A stretch of 64,000 nt of DNA from Synechococcales cyanobacterium CNB (GTDB taxonomy: Bacteria; Planctomycetota; Phycisphaerae; Phycisphaerales; UBA1924), in assembly GCA_030263455.1 (NCBI GenBank), contig SZOZ01000005.1, forward strand, positions 1 to 64,000, written 5' to 3'. The notes below the pieces were generated by a model. It did not search any database. It was not told the DNA's origin and was given only the letters and a program-made list of their open reading frames with translations. The translations under genes and the position numbers were made by a program. Numbering within the stretch: the stretch's first letter is position 1; every line of letters begins with the position of its first letter. Below, piece after piece: positions 35,269 to 43,416 of this stretch.

Positions 35269-36222
35269 TCAGGCGCGGTCGCCGAAGCCGAGCCAGGCGC
35301 GCTTGGCCTCCCACTCGGCGCGCTCGCGGGCGTTCTCGGTGGCGATCGCACGTTCGCCGCCGGAAGCGATGGAGCGGAGCGCTTCGACTTCGAGCCGGCT
35401 GAGGCGGACGCTTTCCATCTCGTAATCGCGCCAAGCCTCCATCGTGAGCGGCAGGATCGGCACGATCAGGTCGTGCATGGCCTGGGCGTAGGCCCGGATT
35501 TCCTGCTGCGCATGCGGGTCCATGCGCAGCGAGAGGAACCGGAGCGTGTTGTGCAGGTCGCACTTCCAGTACCACTCGGTATAGACGTTGACGGGGAGGC
35601 CGATGCGTGCGAGTTCGCGGCTCACGCCACGCTCGGTCAGGCCGAGGTACTTCTCGTAGGCGGACTCGACGGTGCGGAGGAACTCGACGAACTCCTCGGC
35701 GGTGCGCACCTCGGCGGCCTCGTCGATGCGGAACGTCTCCTCGCCACCCTGCCGGTTCGAGCGCGACTGCTTGCGGACCGCGTCCACAGTGGGCATGTAG
35801 AAGCGATCACGGACGATCGAGTAGCGGGCGGAATACTCGTTCACGTTCGCGGTCCGGTGGCGGATCCACTGGCGGGCCACGAAGATGGGCATGGCGACGT
35901 GGAACTTGAGTTCGACCATCTCGAAGGGGGTGGTGTGGCGGTGACGGAGGAGGTAGCGGATGAGGCCGCGGTCCTCGCTGACGCGCTTGGTGCCCTGGCC
36001 GTAGGAGACGCGTGCGGCCTGGACGATCGCGGCGTCGGCGGTCTGGCCCTCGGGAACCAGGCGAGGCATGACGTCAACGAGCGCGATGAAGCCGTGGTCG
36101 AGGACGGGAATCTCGATACGGCTCGCGCCGCCCATGACGTCCACCCAGTGCAGTCCTTCGTCGAGGGCGACGCGCCTGGCGCCGGCGTCGGCGGATTCCG
36201 TGGTGGTGTCGTGTGTGGTCAT
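35269..36222 (-). CDS. thyX: flavin-dependent thymidylate synthase
   Basis: A 317-residue FAD-dependent enzyme converting dUMP to dTMP with methylenetetrahydrofolate. The ThyX motif RHRX7S is present (RHRTANVNEYSARY), with the upstream RHRHTTPFEMVE substrate-binding stretch and RFLSLRMDPHAQQEIR near the end. It has an N-terminal extension of about 30 residues. The ATG at 36222 lies seven bases after TAGACT. It follows mutS on the same strand with a 53-base gap. Confidence 0.96.
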   Translation of the reverse strand: MTTHDTTTESADAGARRVALDEGLHWVDVMGGASRIEIPVLDHGFIALVDVMPRLVPEGQTADAAIVQAARVSYGQGTKRVSEDRGLIRYLLRHRHTTPFEMVELKFHVAMPIFVARQWIRHRTANVNEYSARYSIVRDRFYMPTVDAVRKQSRSNRQGGEETFRIDEAAEVRTAEEFVEFLRTVESAYEKYLGLTERGVSRELARIGLPVNVYTEWYWKCDLHNTLRFLSLRMDPHAQQEIRAYAQAMHDLIVPILPLTMEAWRDYEMESVRLSRLEVEALRSIASGGERAIATENARERAEWEAKRAWLGFGDRA

Positions 36223-36229
36223 CTGGGCG

Positions 36230-36235
36230 AGTCTA
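36230..36235 (-). promoter_or_regulatory. candidate -10 box (TAGACT) of thyX
   Basis: On the minus strand TAGACT is followed by seven bases and the thyX ATG. No Shine-Dalgarno sequence is present, which again suggests a leaderless transcript. Confidence 0.38.
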
Positions 36236-36275
36236 CACCCGGTCGGACGCCTGCGGGATACCCGCGTGCTTCGGG

Positions 36276-38984
36276 TCAGTCCGCCCCGAGCGCGGCACGC
36301 TGTTGAAGCCGTCGGAGTGCATCGAAGGCTTCGAGCGGCGTGAGAGCGTCGAGCTTGAGTTCACGGAGTTCCTCGACAGCGGGATGCGGAAGATACTCGG
36401 TGAAGAGGCCGAGTTGGCCGTCGGGGGGCGCGAGGGCGGCGGCGGGTCGGCCGTTCGTCGAGGTCAGGTCCGCGGAATGCACGGCGAGGCTGGCGAGGAT
36501 TTCCCGGGCGCGGTCCACGACGGGGCGAGGCAGCCCTGCGAGGCGGGCGACGTGAATGCCGTAGGACTGGTCGGCGCGGCCCGGCTCGATGCGGTGGAGG
36601 AAGACGATCTCGGGGTGGCCGTCGTGGCCGGTGAGTTCACGGACGGCGACACGGAGGTTCATCACGCGGCCCGGGAGGCGAGATTCGAGGTCGGTCAGCT
36701 CGTGGTAGTGGGTGGCGAAGAGCGTGATGGGTGCGGCATGGGCGTGCTGACCGCCGCCGAGCCATTCGGCGACAGCCCAGGCGAGCGAGAGGCCGTCGAG
36801 CGTGCTGGTGCCGCGGCCGATCTCGTCGAGGATGACGAGCGAGCGAGCGGTGGCATGATTGAGAATGTGGGCGGTCTCGACCATTTCGACCATGAAGGTG
36901 GACTGGCCGCGGTGAAGGGCGTCGTCCGCGCCCACGCGGGTGAAGATGCGGTCGAAAACGCCGATGGAGGCACGGTCGGCGGGCACGAATGAGCCGACCT
37001 GCGCGAGGAGCACGATCAGGGCAACCTGCCGGATGTAGGTGCTCTTGCCGGCCATGTTCGGGCCGGTGATGAGGGCGAGAGAGGCGTTCTCTCCGCCGAT
37101 TTCAGCGTCGTTGGGGACGAAATCGTGGCCAAGGGTCTCGTCGAGGACGGGGTGGCGCCCGCCGTGGATGCGGACGAGCGGTTCGTCGGCGATGGCTGGC
37201 CGGACCCAGCGCCGCTGGGCGGCCTTGTCGGCGAGAGCGAGAAGAGCGTCGAGTTCGGCGACGGTCTCGGCGTACTCGCGCAGGGTGTCGAGTTGGCCGG
37301 CGGCTGCGGCGCAGAGCTCGCGGAAGAGTTCCTGCTCGCGATCGACGGCGCGGGACTCGGCGGTCGTCACCTTGTGCTCGAACTCACGGAGTTCGGGCGT
37401 GACGTAGCGCTCGGCGTTCTTGAGCGTCTGCTTGCGGACGAAGCCGTGCGAGGCGAGCGCGTCGCCGAAGTCGCGTGCCTGGGCGGCGGTAAGCTCGACG
37501 TAGTAGCCGAAGACCTTGTTGAAGCCGACCTTGAGGGCGGGCATGCCGGTGTCGCGGGCGATGCGTTCCTGGTACCGGGCGAGCCATGCGCCCGCGTCGC
37601 GCTGGAGCGTGCGGGCCTCGTCGAGCTGGGCGTCGAAGCCGTCGCGGATCAGGCCGCCCTCGCGGAGGTGCGGGGGGGGGGACTCGACGCACGCCTCGGC
37701 GATGCGGGCAGCGAGCGGTTCGAGGCCGCCGCGGACGTGGACGAGGGCGGCAGCCTGGGGGGCGAAGGCCGGCGCGGCTTCGACCACGGCAGCGATCGCG
37801 GCGAGCATCTCGACGGAGCGCGCGATGGCGACGACGTCGCGCGGCGTCGCGCGGGCAAGGGCGACTCGACCGCCGATCCGAGCCACGTCCTGCACCCGCT
37901 CCAGGGCGTCGCCGAGTTCCTTGGCGGCGCGGCGGTCCTCGACAAGCGTGGCGACGCACCGCTGGCGGGCCTCGATGGCCGCGCGCTCGCCGAGCGGCCG
38001 GCAGAGCCAGTCGCGGAGGAGTCGTCTTCCCATCGCGGTGCGGCACAGCCCCGCGCGGCCGCCGCGCATGAAAAGGCCGAGCAGTGAGCCGTCGGTGTCG
38101 TCGCCGCCGCGGAGCGTGCGCTCGACTTCAAGAGCGCGGAGACTGACCGCGTCGACGACGCAGACACCGGTGGTCGGCTCGCGTCGCGGCGGGCGCAGGT
38201 GGGAGAGCGACGCGGCTGCTTCGCGGTGTCCCCCCCCTTCCGGGGTCTGCGTCTCTCGGAGGTAGCGGACGATCACGCCGGCTGCTTGCACTTCCGGCGA
38301 GCCTTCTTCGAGGCCGAAGCCCGCGAGCGTAGCGACGCGGAACTGCTCGCGCAGCGCCTCGGCGGCTTCGTCGTGGCGGAAGTGCCAGGCGGGGCGGCCG
38401 GTGAGCGACGCGCCGACCGCCCGAACGACGGAACGAACGCGCTCGGGAGGCTGTCCGTTGGCGGTGTCTGCGTACAGGACTTCACGAACGCCAAGACGGG
38501 CGAGTTCGTCGGCGACGTTCTCGGGCGAACAGGCGGAGACCGTGAACGCCCCGGTCGAGACTTCGACGACGGCGATGCCGACGGCGTGATCCGTGAACGC
38601 GAGGGCCGCCAGGCGGTTTGGGGAGGCATCGTCGAGCAGTGATTCGTCCACGAGCGTGCCCGCGGTCACGACGCGTGTGAGCGCGCGGTCCACGACGCCC
38701 TTGGCTTCCTTCGGATCCTGCACCTGCTCGGCCACGGCGACGCGGAAGCCCATGCCGACCGCGCGGCGGAGGTAGTTCTCGAGCTGGTGGTGGGGGACGC
38801 CCGCCATGGGCACGCCCTCGGTGCGCTGGGTGAGGGTGAGGCCGAGGGCGCGGCTGACAGTGACGGCGTCGTCGAAGAAGAGTTCGTAGAAGTCGCCCAT
38901 GCGAAAGAAGAGCAGGCAGTCTGGGTGCTGCCGCTTGAAGCGCGCATACTGGCGCATCGCGGGTGTTTCGCGCGGGTCGTGCAT
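36276..38984 (-). CDS. mutS: DNA mismatch repair protein MutS
   Basis: A 902-residue mismatch-recognition ATPase. The N-terminal mismatch-binding domain contains FFRMGDFYELFFDDA (the Phe-x-Glu wedge). The ATPase domain has Walker A TGPNMAGKSTYIRQ, the signature STFMVEMVETAHILNHAT, Walker B LVILDEIGRGTSTLDG and the His motif TLFATHYHELT. It is slightly longer than the E. coli protein. Codons 435-438 contain an uninterrupted run of ten C, and codons 250-252 a run of eight G on the coding strand. The frame is intact in this sequence. Confidence 0.97.
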   Translation of the reverse strand: MHDPRETPAMRQYARFKRQHPDCLLFFRMGDFYELFFDDAVTVSRALGLTLTQRTEGVPMAGVPHHQLENYLRRAVGMGFRVAVAEQVQDPKEAKGVVDRALTRVVTAGTLVDESLLDDASPNRLAALAFTDHAVGIAVVEVSTGAFTVSACSPENVADELARLGVREVLYADTANGQPPERVRSVVRAVGASLTGRPAWHFRHDEAAEALREQFRVATLAGFGLEEGSPEVQAAGVIVRYLRETQTPEGGGHREAAASLSHLRPPRREPTTGVCVVDAVSLRALEVERTLRGGDDTDGSLLGLFMRGGRAGLCRTAMGRRLLRDWLCRPLGERAAIEARQRCVATLVEDRRAAKELGDALERVQDVARIGGRVALARATPRDVVAIARSVEMLAAIAAVVEAAPAFAPQAAALVHVRGGLEPLAARIAEACVESPPPHLREGGLIRDGFDAQLDEARTLQRDAGAWLARYQERIARDTGMPALKVGFNKVFGYYVELTAAQARDFGDALASHGFVRKQTLKNAERYVTPELREFEHKVTTAESRAVDREQELFRELCAAAAGQLDTLREYAETVAELDALLALADKAAQRRWVRPAIADEPLVRIHGGRHPVLDETLGHDFVPNDAEIGGENASLALITGPNMAGKSTYIRQVALIVLLAQVGSFVPADRASIGVFDRIFTRVGADDALHRGQSTFMVEMVETAHILNHATARSLVILDEIGRGTSTLDGLSLAWAVAEWLGGGQHAHAAPITLFATHYHELTDLESRLPGRVMNLRVAVRELTGHDGHPEIVFLHRIEPGRADQSYGIHVARLAGLPRPVVDRAREILASLAVHSADLTSTNGRPAAALAPPDGQLGLFTEYLPHPAVEELRELKLDALTPLEAFDALRRLQQRAALGAD
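37672..37681 (-). repeat. C10 homopolymer inside mutS
   Basis: Ten consecutive C on the coding strand encode Ser-Pro-Pro-Pro in the middle of MutS, before the ATPase domain. Slippage by one base would truncate the protein and remove the ATPase domain. Confidence 0.9.
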
Positions 38985-39083
38985 GATCGGGGATCAGGAT
39001 AGCCGATCGGACCCCGTTCCAGAAACCGCGACACCGGGACGGCTGGGATGACCGAGTCCGCGAGCGAATCCCGGGATTCCGCC

Positions 39084-40223
39084 CTACTTTCCGCCCCAAG
39101 GCAGGAACCCGATGAGGATCGACACCGCGATCAGGATGACGATCGCGATCTCGAGCGCCTCCATGCGGCGGTGGGTGCGGTATTCGGCGATCTTGTGGTA
39201 GATGCTGTCCGCGGTCTGGAGTTTGCGCAGCACGTTCGCGTCCCATTCCGGCAGGTGCAGGCGGTCGGCGGCGAGGCGGTAGAGGCGGGCGAGGTACTGG
39301 TCGCCGACGAGCTTGATGGCGTTGTTGACGCCCTCGAAGAGCGCGGCGGCGTCCATCTGGAGAGCGGCAAGCCGGCGAAGTTCGCTGGAAGCCGGCGGGA
39401 TCGGCCAGACCCGCCGCTCGCCACGCCCGGCGAGCATGGCGTGGGCGCGTTCGAGCACGCCGTCCAGTTTACCGTCGAGCAGGCGCATCTCCGCCAGTTC
39501 GACGTTCGCGTGTTCGAGGACCGCGAGCGCGTCGGCAGGCTCCGGATCGAAGACGGCCGCCGCGTGCCAGTCCACGACCGCGGCGTCGGTGCGTCCGAAG
39601 GCGACCCTGCTGGCGAGGCACTCCGCGACCTGGCGGGGAGACAACTCCCCCCGCTCTCCCAGCAGGATGCGTGCGATCAGGTCGGCATGGCGGTCGATGA
39701 TGTCCTCGGCGGCAAGGGTCGGTTCCCACGCGGTGAACGCGAAGACGGCGTAGTCCTCGACGATGGGCGACACGCCGGGCTTGGCGACGGCGGGGCGAAC
39801 AGTGGCGAGGAGTTCGTCCACGCGTCGGCGTGATTCGGTCAGCAGGGCCTCGTTGTCGTACAGATCGTCGCTGAGGACGGGGAGGTCGCCGAGCGGGCAG
39901 TCGATCGGCAGCCGGAAGCACACCGACGCACCGCCGAAGTCGTAGAGCGTGCAGTCCGCCGCACCGTCGGTTTCGAACCGGCCGACCTGGATGGGTGGCG
40001 CCTTGTGCGAGACGAGCAGCGGGGCCGGCTCGTACTGGAACCAGGTTGCGGCGCGGCGTCGTTGGCGCATCAACTGGCGCTGGGCGACCTCGGTGATGAG
40101 CCTCGACGCTGCCTCGAGATCGACCGAGAGACCGACGTCGTAGGCGAAGAAGACATGGCAGGTTCCACGGACACGAACCACCCCACCGTCGCCCGATCCC
40201 GAATCCATACCGCCCACGCTCAT
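39084..40223 (-). CDS. DUF155 (RMD1/YagE-type) membrane-anchored protein
   Basis: A 379-residue protein of the RMD1/YagE family found in bacteria and in mitochondria, whose molecular role is not settled. The soluble part includes VFFAYDVGLSVDLEAASRL near the start and VGDQYLARLYRLAADRLHL before the end. It closes with the typical C-terminal helix (ALEIAIVILIAVSILIGFLP). ATG 40223 was chosen for GGAGG six bases upstream, over an in-frame start eight codons earlier. It is followed by mutS and thyX on the same strand and is divergent from the C39-like gene. Confidence 0.82.
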   Translation of the reverse strand: MSVGGMDSGSGDGGVVRVRGTCHVFFAYDVGLSVDLEAASRLITEVAQRQLMRQRRRAATWFQYEPAPLLVSHKAPPIQVGRFETDGAADCTLYDFGGASVCFRLPIDCPLGDLPVLSDDLYDNEALLTESRRRVDELLATVRPAVAKPGVSPIVEDYAVFAFTAWEPTLAAEDIIDRHADLIARILLGERGELSPRQVAECLASRVAFGRTDAAVVDWHAAAVFDPEPADALAVLEHANVELAEMRLLDGKLDGVLERAHAMLAGRGERRVWPIPPASSELRRLAALQMDAAALFEGVNNAIKLVGDQYLARLYRLAADRLHLPEWDANVLRKLQTADSIYHKIAEYRTHRRMEALEIAIVILIAVSILIGFLPWGGK

Positions 40224-40291
40224 ATCCAGCCTCCGCGAGAACCGCAAGACGATGATAGGATTCGCAGCCGAACTCCACTCACGATCGCAGC

Positions 40292-40996
40292 ATGGCCAAA
40301 CTCCGCCTCGACATCCTGCCGCAGCCGGACGACGTGACCTGCGGCCCGACCGCGCTGCACGCGGTCTACCGCTACTACGACGACGACATCCCCCTGGAAG
40401 ACGTGATCGCGCAGACGAAGATGCTCGAGGGAGGCGGCACGCTCGCGGTCATGCTCGCGTGCCATGCGCTCCAGCGCGGGTACGGCGCAACGATCTACGC
40501 CTACAACCTCAAGGTTTTCGACCCGACGTGGTTTCGGCGCGGCGTGGACCTGGCGGCCAAACTGCGACGGCAGGTGGAACTCAAGCGGGGCGACCAGCAG
40601 TTGCGGTGGGCGACCGACGGGTACCTGGAGTTTCTCAGGCTCGGAGGACGAGTCCGACAGACGGACCTCACGACCGGACTGTTGCGGGGCTACCTGAAAC
40701 GCGGCATCCCGATCCTCGCGGGGCTGAACTCGACCTTCCTCTACAACTGCGCCCGCGAGGTCGGAGAGACGAACGATTACGACGACCTGCGAGGCGAGCC
40801 GGCAGGGCACTTCGTCGTGCTCTCGGGGTACGACAAGGTACGTCGGCAGGTGCTCATCGCCGACCCACTGGGCGACAACCCGACCTTCGAGCCGCACATG
40901 TACTGGGTGCGGATGCCCCGGTTGGTGGCGTCGATCCTGCTGGGCGTGCTGACCTACGACGCGAGCCTGCTGATCATTGAACCCGCGCGAAAGTAG
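40292..40996 (+). CDS. C39-like cysteine peptidase-fold protein
   Basis: A 234-residue cytoplasmic protein with a papain-like C39 fold. The candidate catalytic Cys is in DDVTCGPTALHAVYRYY, His in EPAGHFVVLSGYD and Asp in ADPLGDNP. There is no signal peptide, transporter domain or neighbouring bacteriocin gene. In other bacteria stand-alone C39-like proteins of this type are often next to ATP-grasp RimK-like genes; none is seen here. Protease activity is plausible from the triad but the substrate is unknown. Confidence 0.8.
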   Translation: MAKLRLDILPQPDDVTCGPTALHAVYRYYDDDIPLEDVIAQTKMLEGGGTLAVMLACHALQRGYGATIYAYNLKVFDPTWFRRGVDLAAKLRRQVELKRGDQQLRWATDGYLEFLRLGGRVRQTDLTTGLLRGYLKRGIPILAGLNSTFLYNCAREVGETNDYDDLRGEPAGHFVVLSGYDKVRRQVLIADPLGDNPTFEPHMYWVRMPRLVASILLGVLTYDASLLIIEPARK

Positions 40997-41212
40997 GTGT
41001 CGCGCTGAGACACGCTTGACGGTCGAACGGGCCGGGCGGACGCCGCGGTTCGATCTCGGCGGGAAAGACGTGCCGTGTGCGTCGGTCGCTCGGGCGCACT
41101 CGAACGGCGGCACGCGAGCACGCGTCAGACGACACTCGACCGTCTTGACGCCGGAGAGGATGAGCGGAACGTATCGAGGATGGACGACGCGACGTGGAGA
41201 CGGCGCGGGGCG
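40997..41212. other. intergenic region with no recognised element
   Basis: The space between the convergent C39-like and hldE genes has no terminator-like hairpin with a T-run and no supported open frame. Confidence 0.5.
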
Positions 41213-42700
41213 TCACCCGTCGCGGCTCCGGATGCGTTCGAGGGTTGCGGTCGTGGACCTGCCCTCGACGAGATCGACCAGTTCGACGCGACCGCCGGTG
41301 GACTCGACGAACTCGCGTCCGACGACGCCGTCGCGCCCCCAGTCCGCGCCCTTGACGAGCACATCCGGGCGGATGGCCTCGATGAGCCTCATCGGCGTGT
41401 CCTCGGTGAAGAGCACGACGGCGCCGACGGCCGCGAGCGCACCCAGAACGCGGGCACGGTCGTCCTGGCTGTTGACGGGTCGGGCATCGCCCTTGAGCCG
41501 GCGGACCGATTCGTCGTCGTTGAGTCCCACGATCAGGAAATCGCCCATCTCGGCCGCCCGTTCCAGCAGCGCGACGTGGCCGGCGTGCAGAACGTCGAAA
41601 CAGCCGTTGGTGAAGACGATCGTCTGCCCCTGATCGCGGCGTGCGGCGACCTCGACGGCCACCTGTTCGAGGGACCGGGTCTTGCCGACGATCGCGCCGG
41701 CGCGCAGGAGCAGTTCGTGGTGGATGCGGCGCAGCGGGATGGGCTGCGTGCCGAAGACCTCGACTTCGAGGCCTGCGGCGGCGTTGGCGAAGCGGACGGC
41801 GTCGGGCCACGAGCACCCGTTGGCCCGTGCCGCCGCGAGCGCGGCCAGGAACATGTCGCCCGCGCCGGTGACGTCGTAGACCTGACGGGCGAGCGTAGGC
41901 ACCGCAACGGGGGGGGCATCGCGTTCGAGCAGCAGCGCGCCCTGGCGGTCCAGCGTGAGCACCACGGCCTCGCACGAGAGCCGACCGAGCAGGTCGTGGG
42001 CGAGGTGGACGCACTGCTCGGGGGTGGCCGCCGCGGCCGTGGGGAAGCCGGTGGCGAACTCGGCCTCATTGCGGTTCGGGGTGATGACCGACGCCCCTGC
42101 GTACTTCGAGTAGTCTGCGATGCGGGCCGGATCGACGAATACCGGCACGCCCGCAAGTGTCGCGCGCCGGATGACCTCGCGGCAGACCGCTTCATCGCAG
42201 ACGCCCTTGTCGTAGTCCTCTACACAGACCACGTCCGCTGAGGCGAGCGCGGCGTCAAAGGCGGACAAGAGCCGGCGACGCGCTTCCTGCCCGAGCGGGT
42301 CGCGTGACTCATGATCGACGCGGAACATCTTCTGTGGGTGGCGCTGCTGGGCGAGGCCGACAAGGTTGCGCTTCAACGTCGTGGGGCGTGCGGAGTCGGC
42401 GATCAGGCCAGCGGTCTCGACCCCGGCCTTGTCGAGGGCGTCGCGAAGGATTCGCCCTTCGGTGTCGTCGCCTGTCACGCCGAAAACGGCCACGCCGCCG
42501 TGCATCGCGGCCAGGTCCAGCGTGAGGCTCGCAGCCCCCCCCGGCGTGCGCTCCGTGCTGCGGACGCGGAGAACGGGGACCGGCGCGTCGGCGGAGAGCC
42601 GTTCGGCGTCGCCGTAGACAAGCTCGTCGAGCATGAAGTCGCCGACGACGAGGGCGCGGAAGGGCCGCCAGGCGTCGAGATGGCGCAGTAGCGTATCCAT
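41213..42700 (-). CDS. hldE: bifunctional heptose-7-phosphate kinase / heptose-1-phosphate adenylyltransferase
   Basis: A 495-residue two-domain enzyme making ADP-heptose for lipopolysaccharide. The N-terminal PfkB-type kinase (residues of about 1-330) has GDFMLDELVYGD, TPGGAASLTLDLAAMHG and VTGAGDMFLAALAAA. The C-terminal nucleotidyltransferase (about 360-495) has FTNGCFDVLHAGHVALLERA and VKGADWGRD. Its presence implies a Gram-negative envelope with heptose-containing glycolipid. Two runs of eight G/C lie in the gene. TACCCT lies eight bases before the ATG. Confidence 0.95.
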   Translation of the reverse strand: MDTLLRHLDAWRPFRALVVGDFMLDELVYGDAERLSADAPVPVLRVRSTERTPGGAASLTLDLAAMHGGVAVFGVTGDDTEGRILRDALDKAGVETAGLIADSARPTTLKRNLVGLAQQRHPQKMFRVDHESRDPLGQEARRRLLSAFDAALASADVVCVEDYDKGVCDEAVCREVIRRATLAGVPVFVDPARIADYSKYAGASVITPNRNEAEFATGFPTAAAATPEQCVHLAHDLLGRLSCEAVVLTLDRQGALLLERDAPPVAVPTLARQVYDVTGAGDMFLAALAAARANGCSWPDAVRFANAAAGLEVEVFGTQPIPLRRIHHELLLRAGAIVGKTRSLEQVAVEVAARRDQGQTIVFTNGCFDVLHAGHVALLERAAEMGDFLIVGLNDDESVRRLKGDARPVNSQDDRARVLGALAAVGAVVLFTEDTPMRLIEAIRPDVLVKGADWGRDGVVGREFVESTGGRVELVDLVEGRSTTATLERIRSRDG

Positions 42701-42708
42701 GCGAAGGA

Positions 42709-42714
42709 AGGGTA
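42709..42714 (-). promoter_or_regulatory. candidate -10 box (TACCCT) of hldE
   Basis: On the minus strand TACCCT is followed by eight bases and the hldE ATG. A weak match, kept because the geometry repeats at other genes. It lies in the 24 bases between hldE and the stop of the Trk/Ktr regulatory subunit gene. Confidence 0.25.
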
Positions 42715-42724
42715 CGCGCCGGGT

Positions 42725-43399
42725 CTACTCGTCGCGCGGGAGGCGCCGGAGGTCGTCGTCCCGCCCCATCAGCACGAGGATATCGGTCTGCCGGAGCGGC
42801 TCGTCGGGGCGGGGCATCTCGATGCGGGGGCCGCCAGCACGCGCGTCGTTCGCGCCCTCGCGCCGGATGGCGACGACGTGGACGCCGGCCTTGGCCCGCA
42901 GGTTCAACTCGACGAGCGTCTGGCCGACCCATTTCTTCGGGGCCTCGATCTCGACGACGCTGTACCCCTCGTGGAACTCGATCTGGTTGAGGAAGCGCGG
43001 GCTGATGAGGCGGTTCGCCCAGCGGTCGGCGGATTCCTCCTCGGGGCTGACGACCTCGTCAGCACCGATGCGGGCGAGGATGCGGGCGATCGTCGGCGAC
43101 CATGCCCGGGCGATGACGCGAGGCACCCCGATCTGCTTGAGGATGACGGTGCTGAGCGTCAGCGCCTCGAAGTCCGCGCCGATGCCGAGCACGGCGGCGT
43201 TGAACTTCTGGATGCCCTGCGAGCGGAGGGCCTCTTCATCGGTCGAGTCGAGACAGACGGCGAGGGTGACGCGGCCGCTGAACTCCTCGACGATCTCGCG
43301 GTCCTTGTCGATGGCGAGGACTTCGTGCCCCGCGGCGGCGAGGTTGGTGGCGAGGCGGCCGCCGAAGCGCCCAAGCCCGATGACGGCGAAACGGTCCAT
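42725..43399 (-). CDS. TrkA/KtrA-type potassium uptake regulatory subunit
   Basis: A 224-residue cytoplasmic protein with an RCK_N nucleotide-binding fold (AVIGLGRFGGRLATNL, GHEVLAIDKD) and a C-terminal RCK_C part (VGQTLVELNLRAKAGVHVVA). It would form a ring gating the channel subunit encoded directly upstream on the same strand (17-base gap). One RCK unit, as in KtrA, rather than the doubled form of TrkA. The start is at the first residue of the Rossmann fold. Confidence 0.93.
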   Translation of the reverse strand: MDRFAVIGLGRFGGRLATNLAAAGHEVLAIDKDREIVEEFSGRVTLAVCLDSTDEEALRSQGIQKFNAAVLGIGADFEALTLSTVILKQIGVPRVIARAWSPTIARILARIGADEVVSPEEESADRWANRLISPRFLNQIEFHEGYSVVEIEAPKKWVGQTLVELNLRAKAGVHVVAIRREGANDARAGGPRIEMPRPDEPLRQTDILVLMGRDDDLRRLPRDE

Positions 43400-43416
43400 G
43401 CGTGGCTCCGTGGGAA

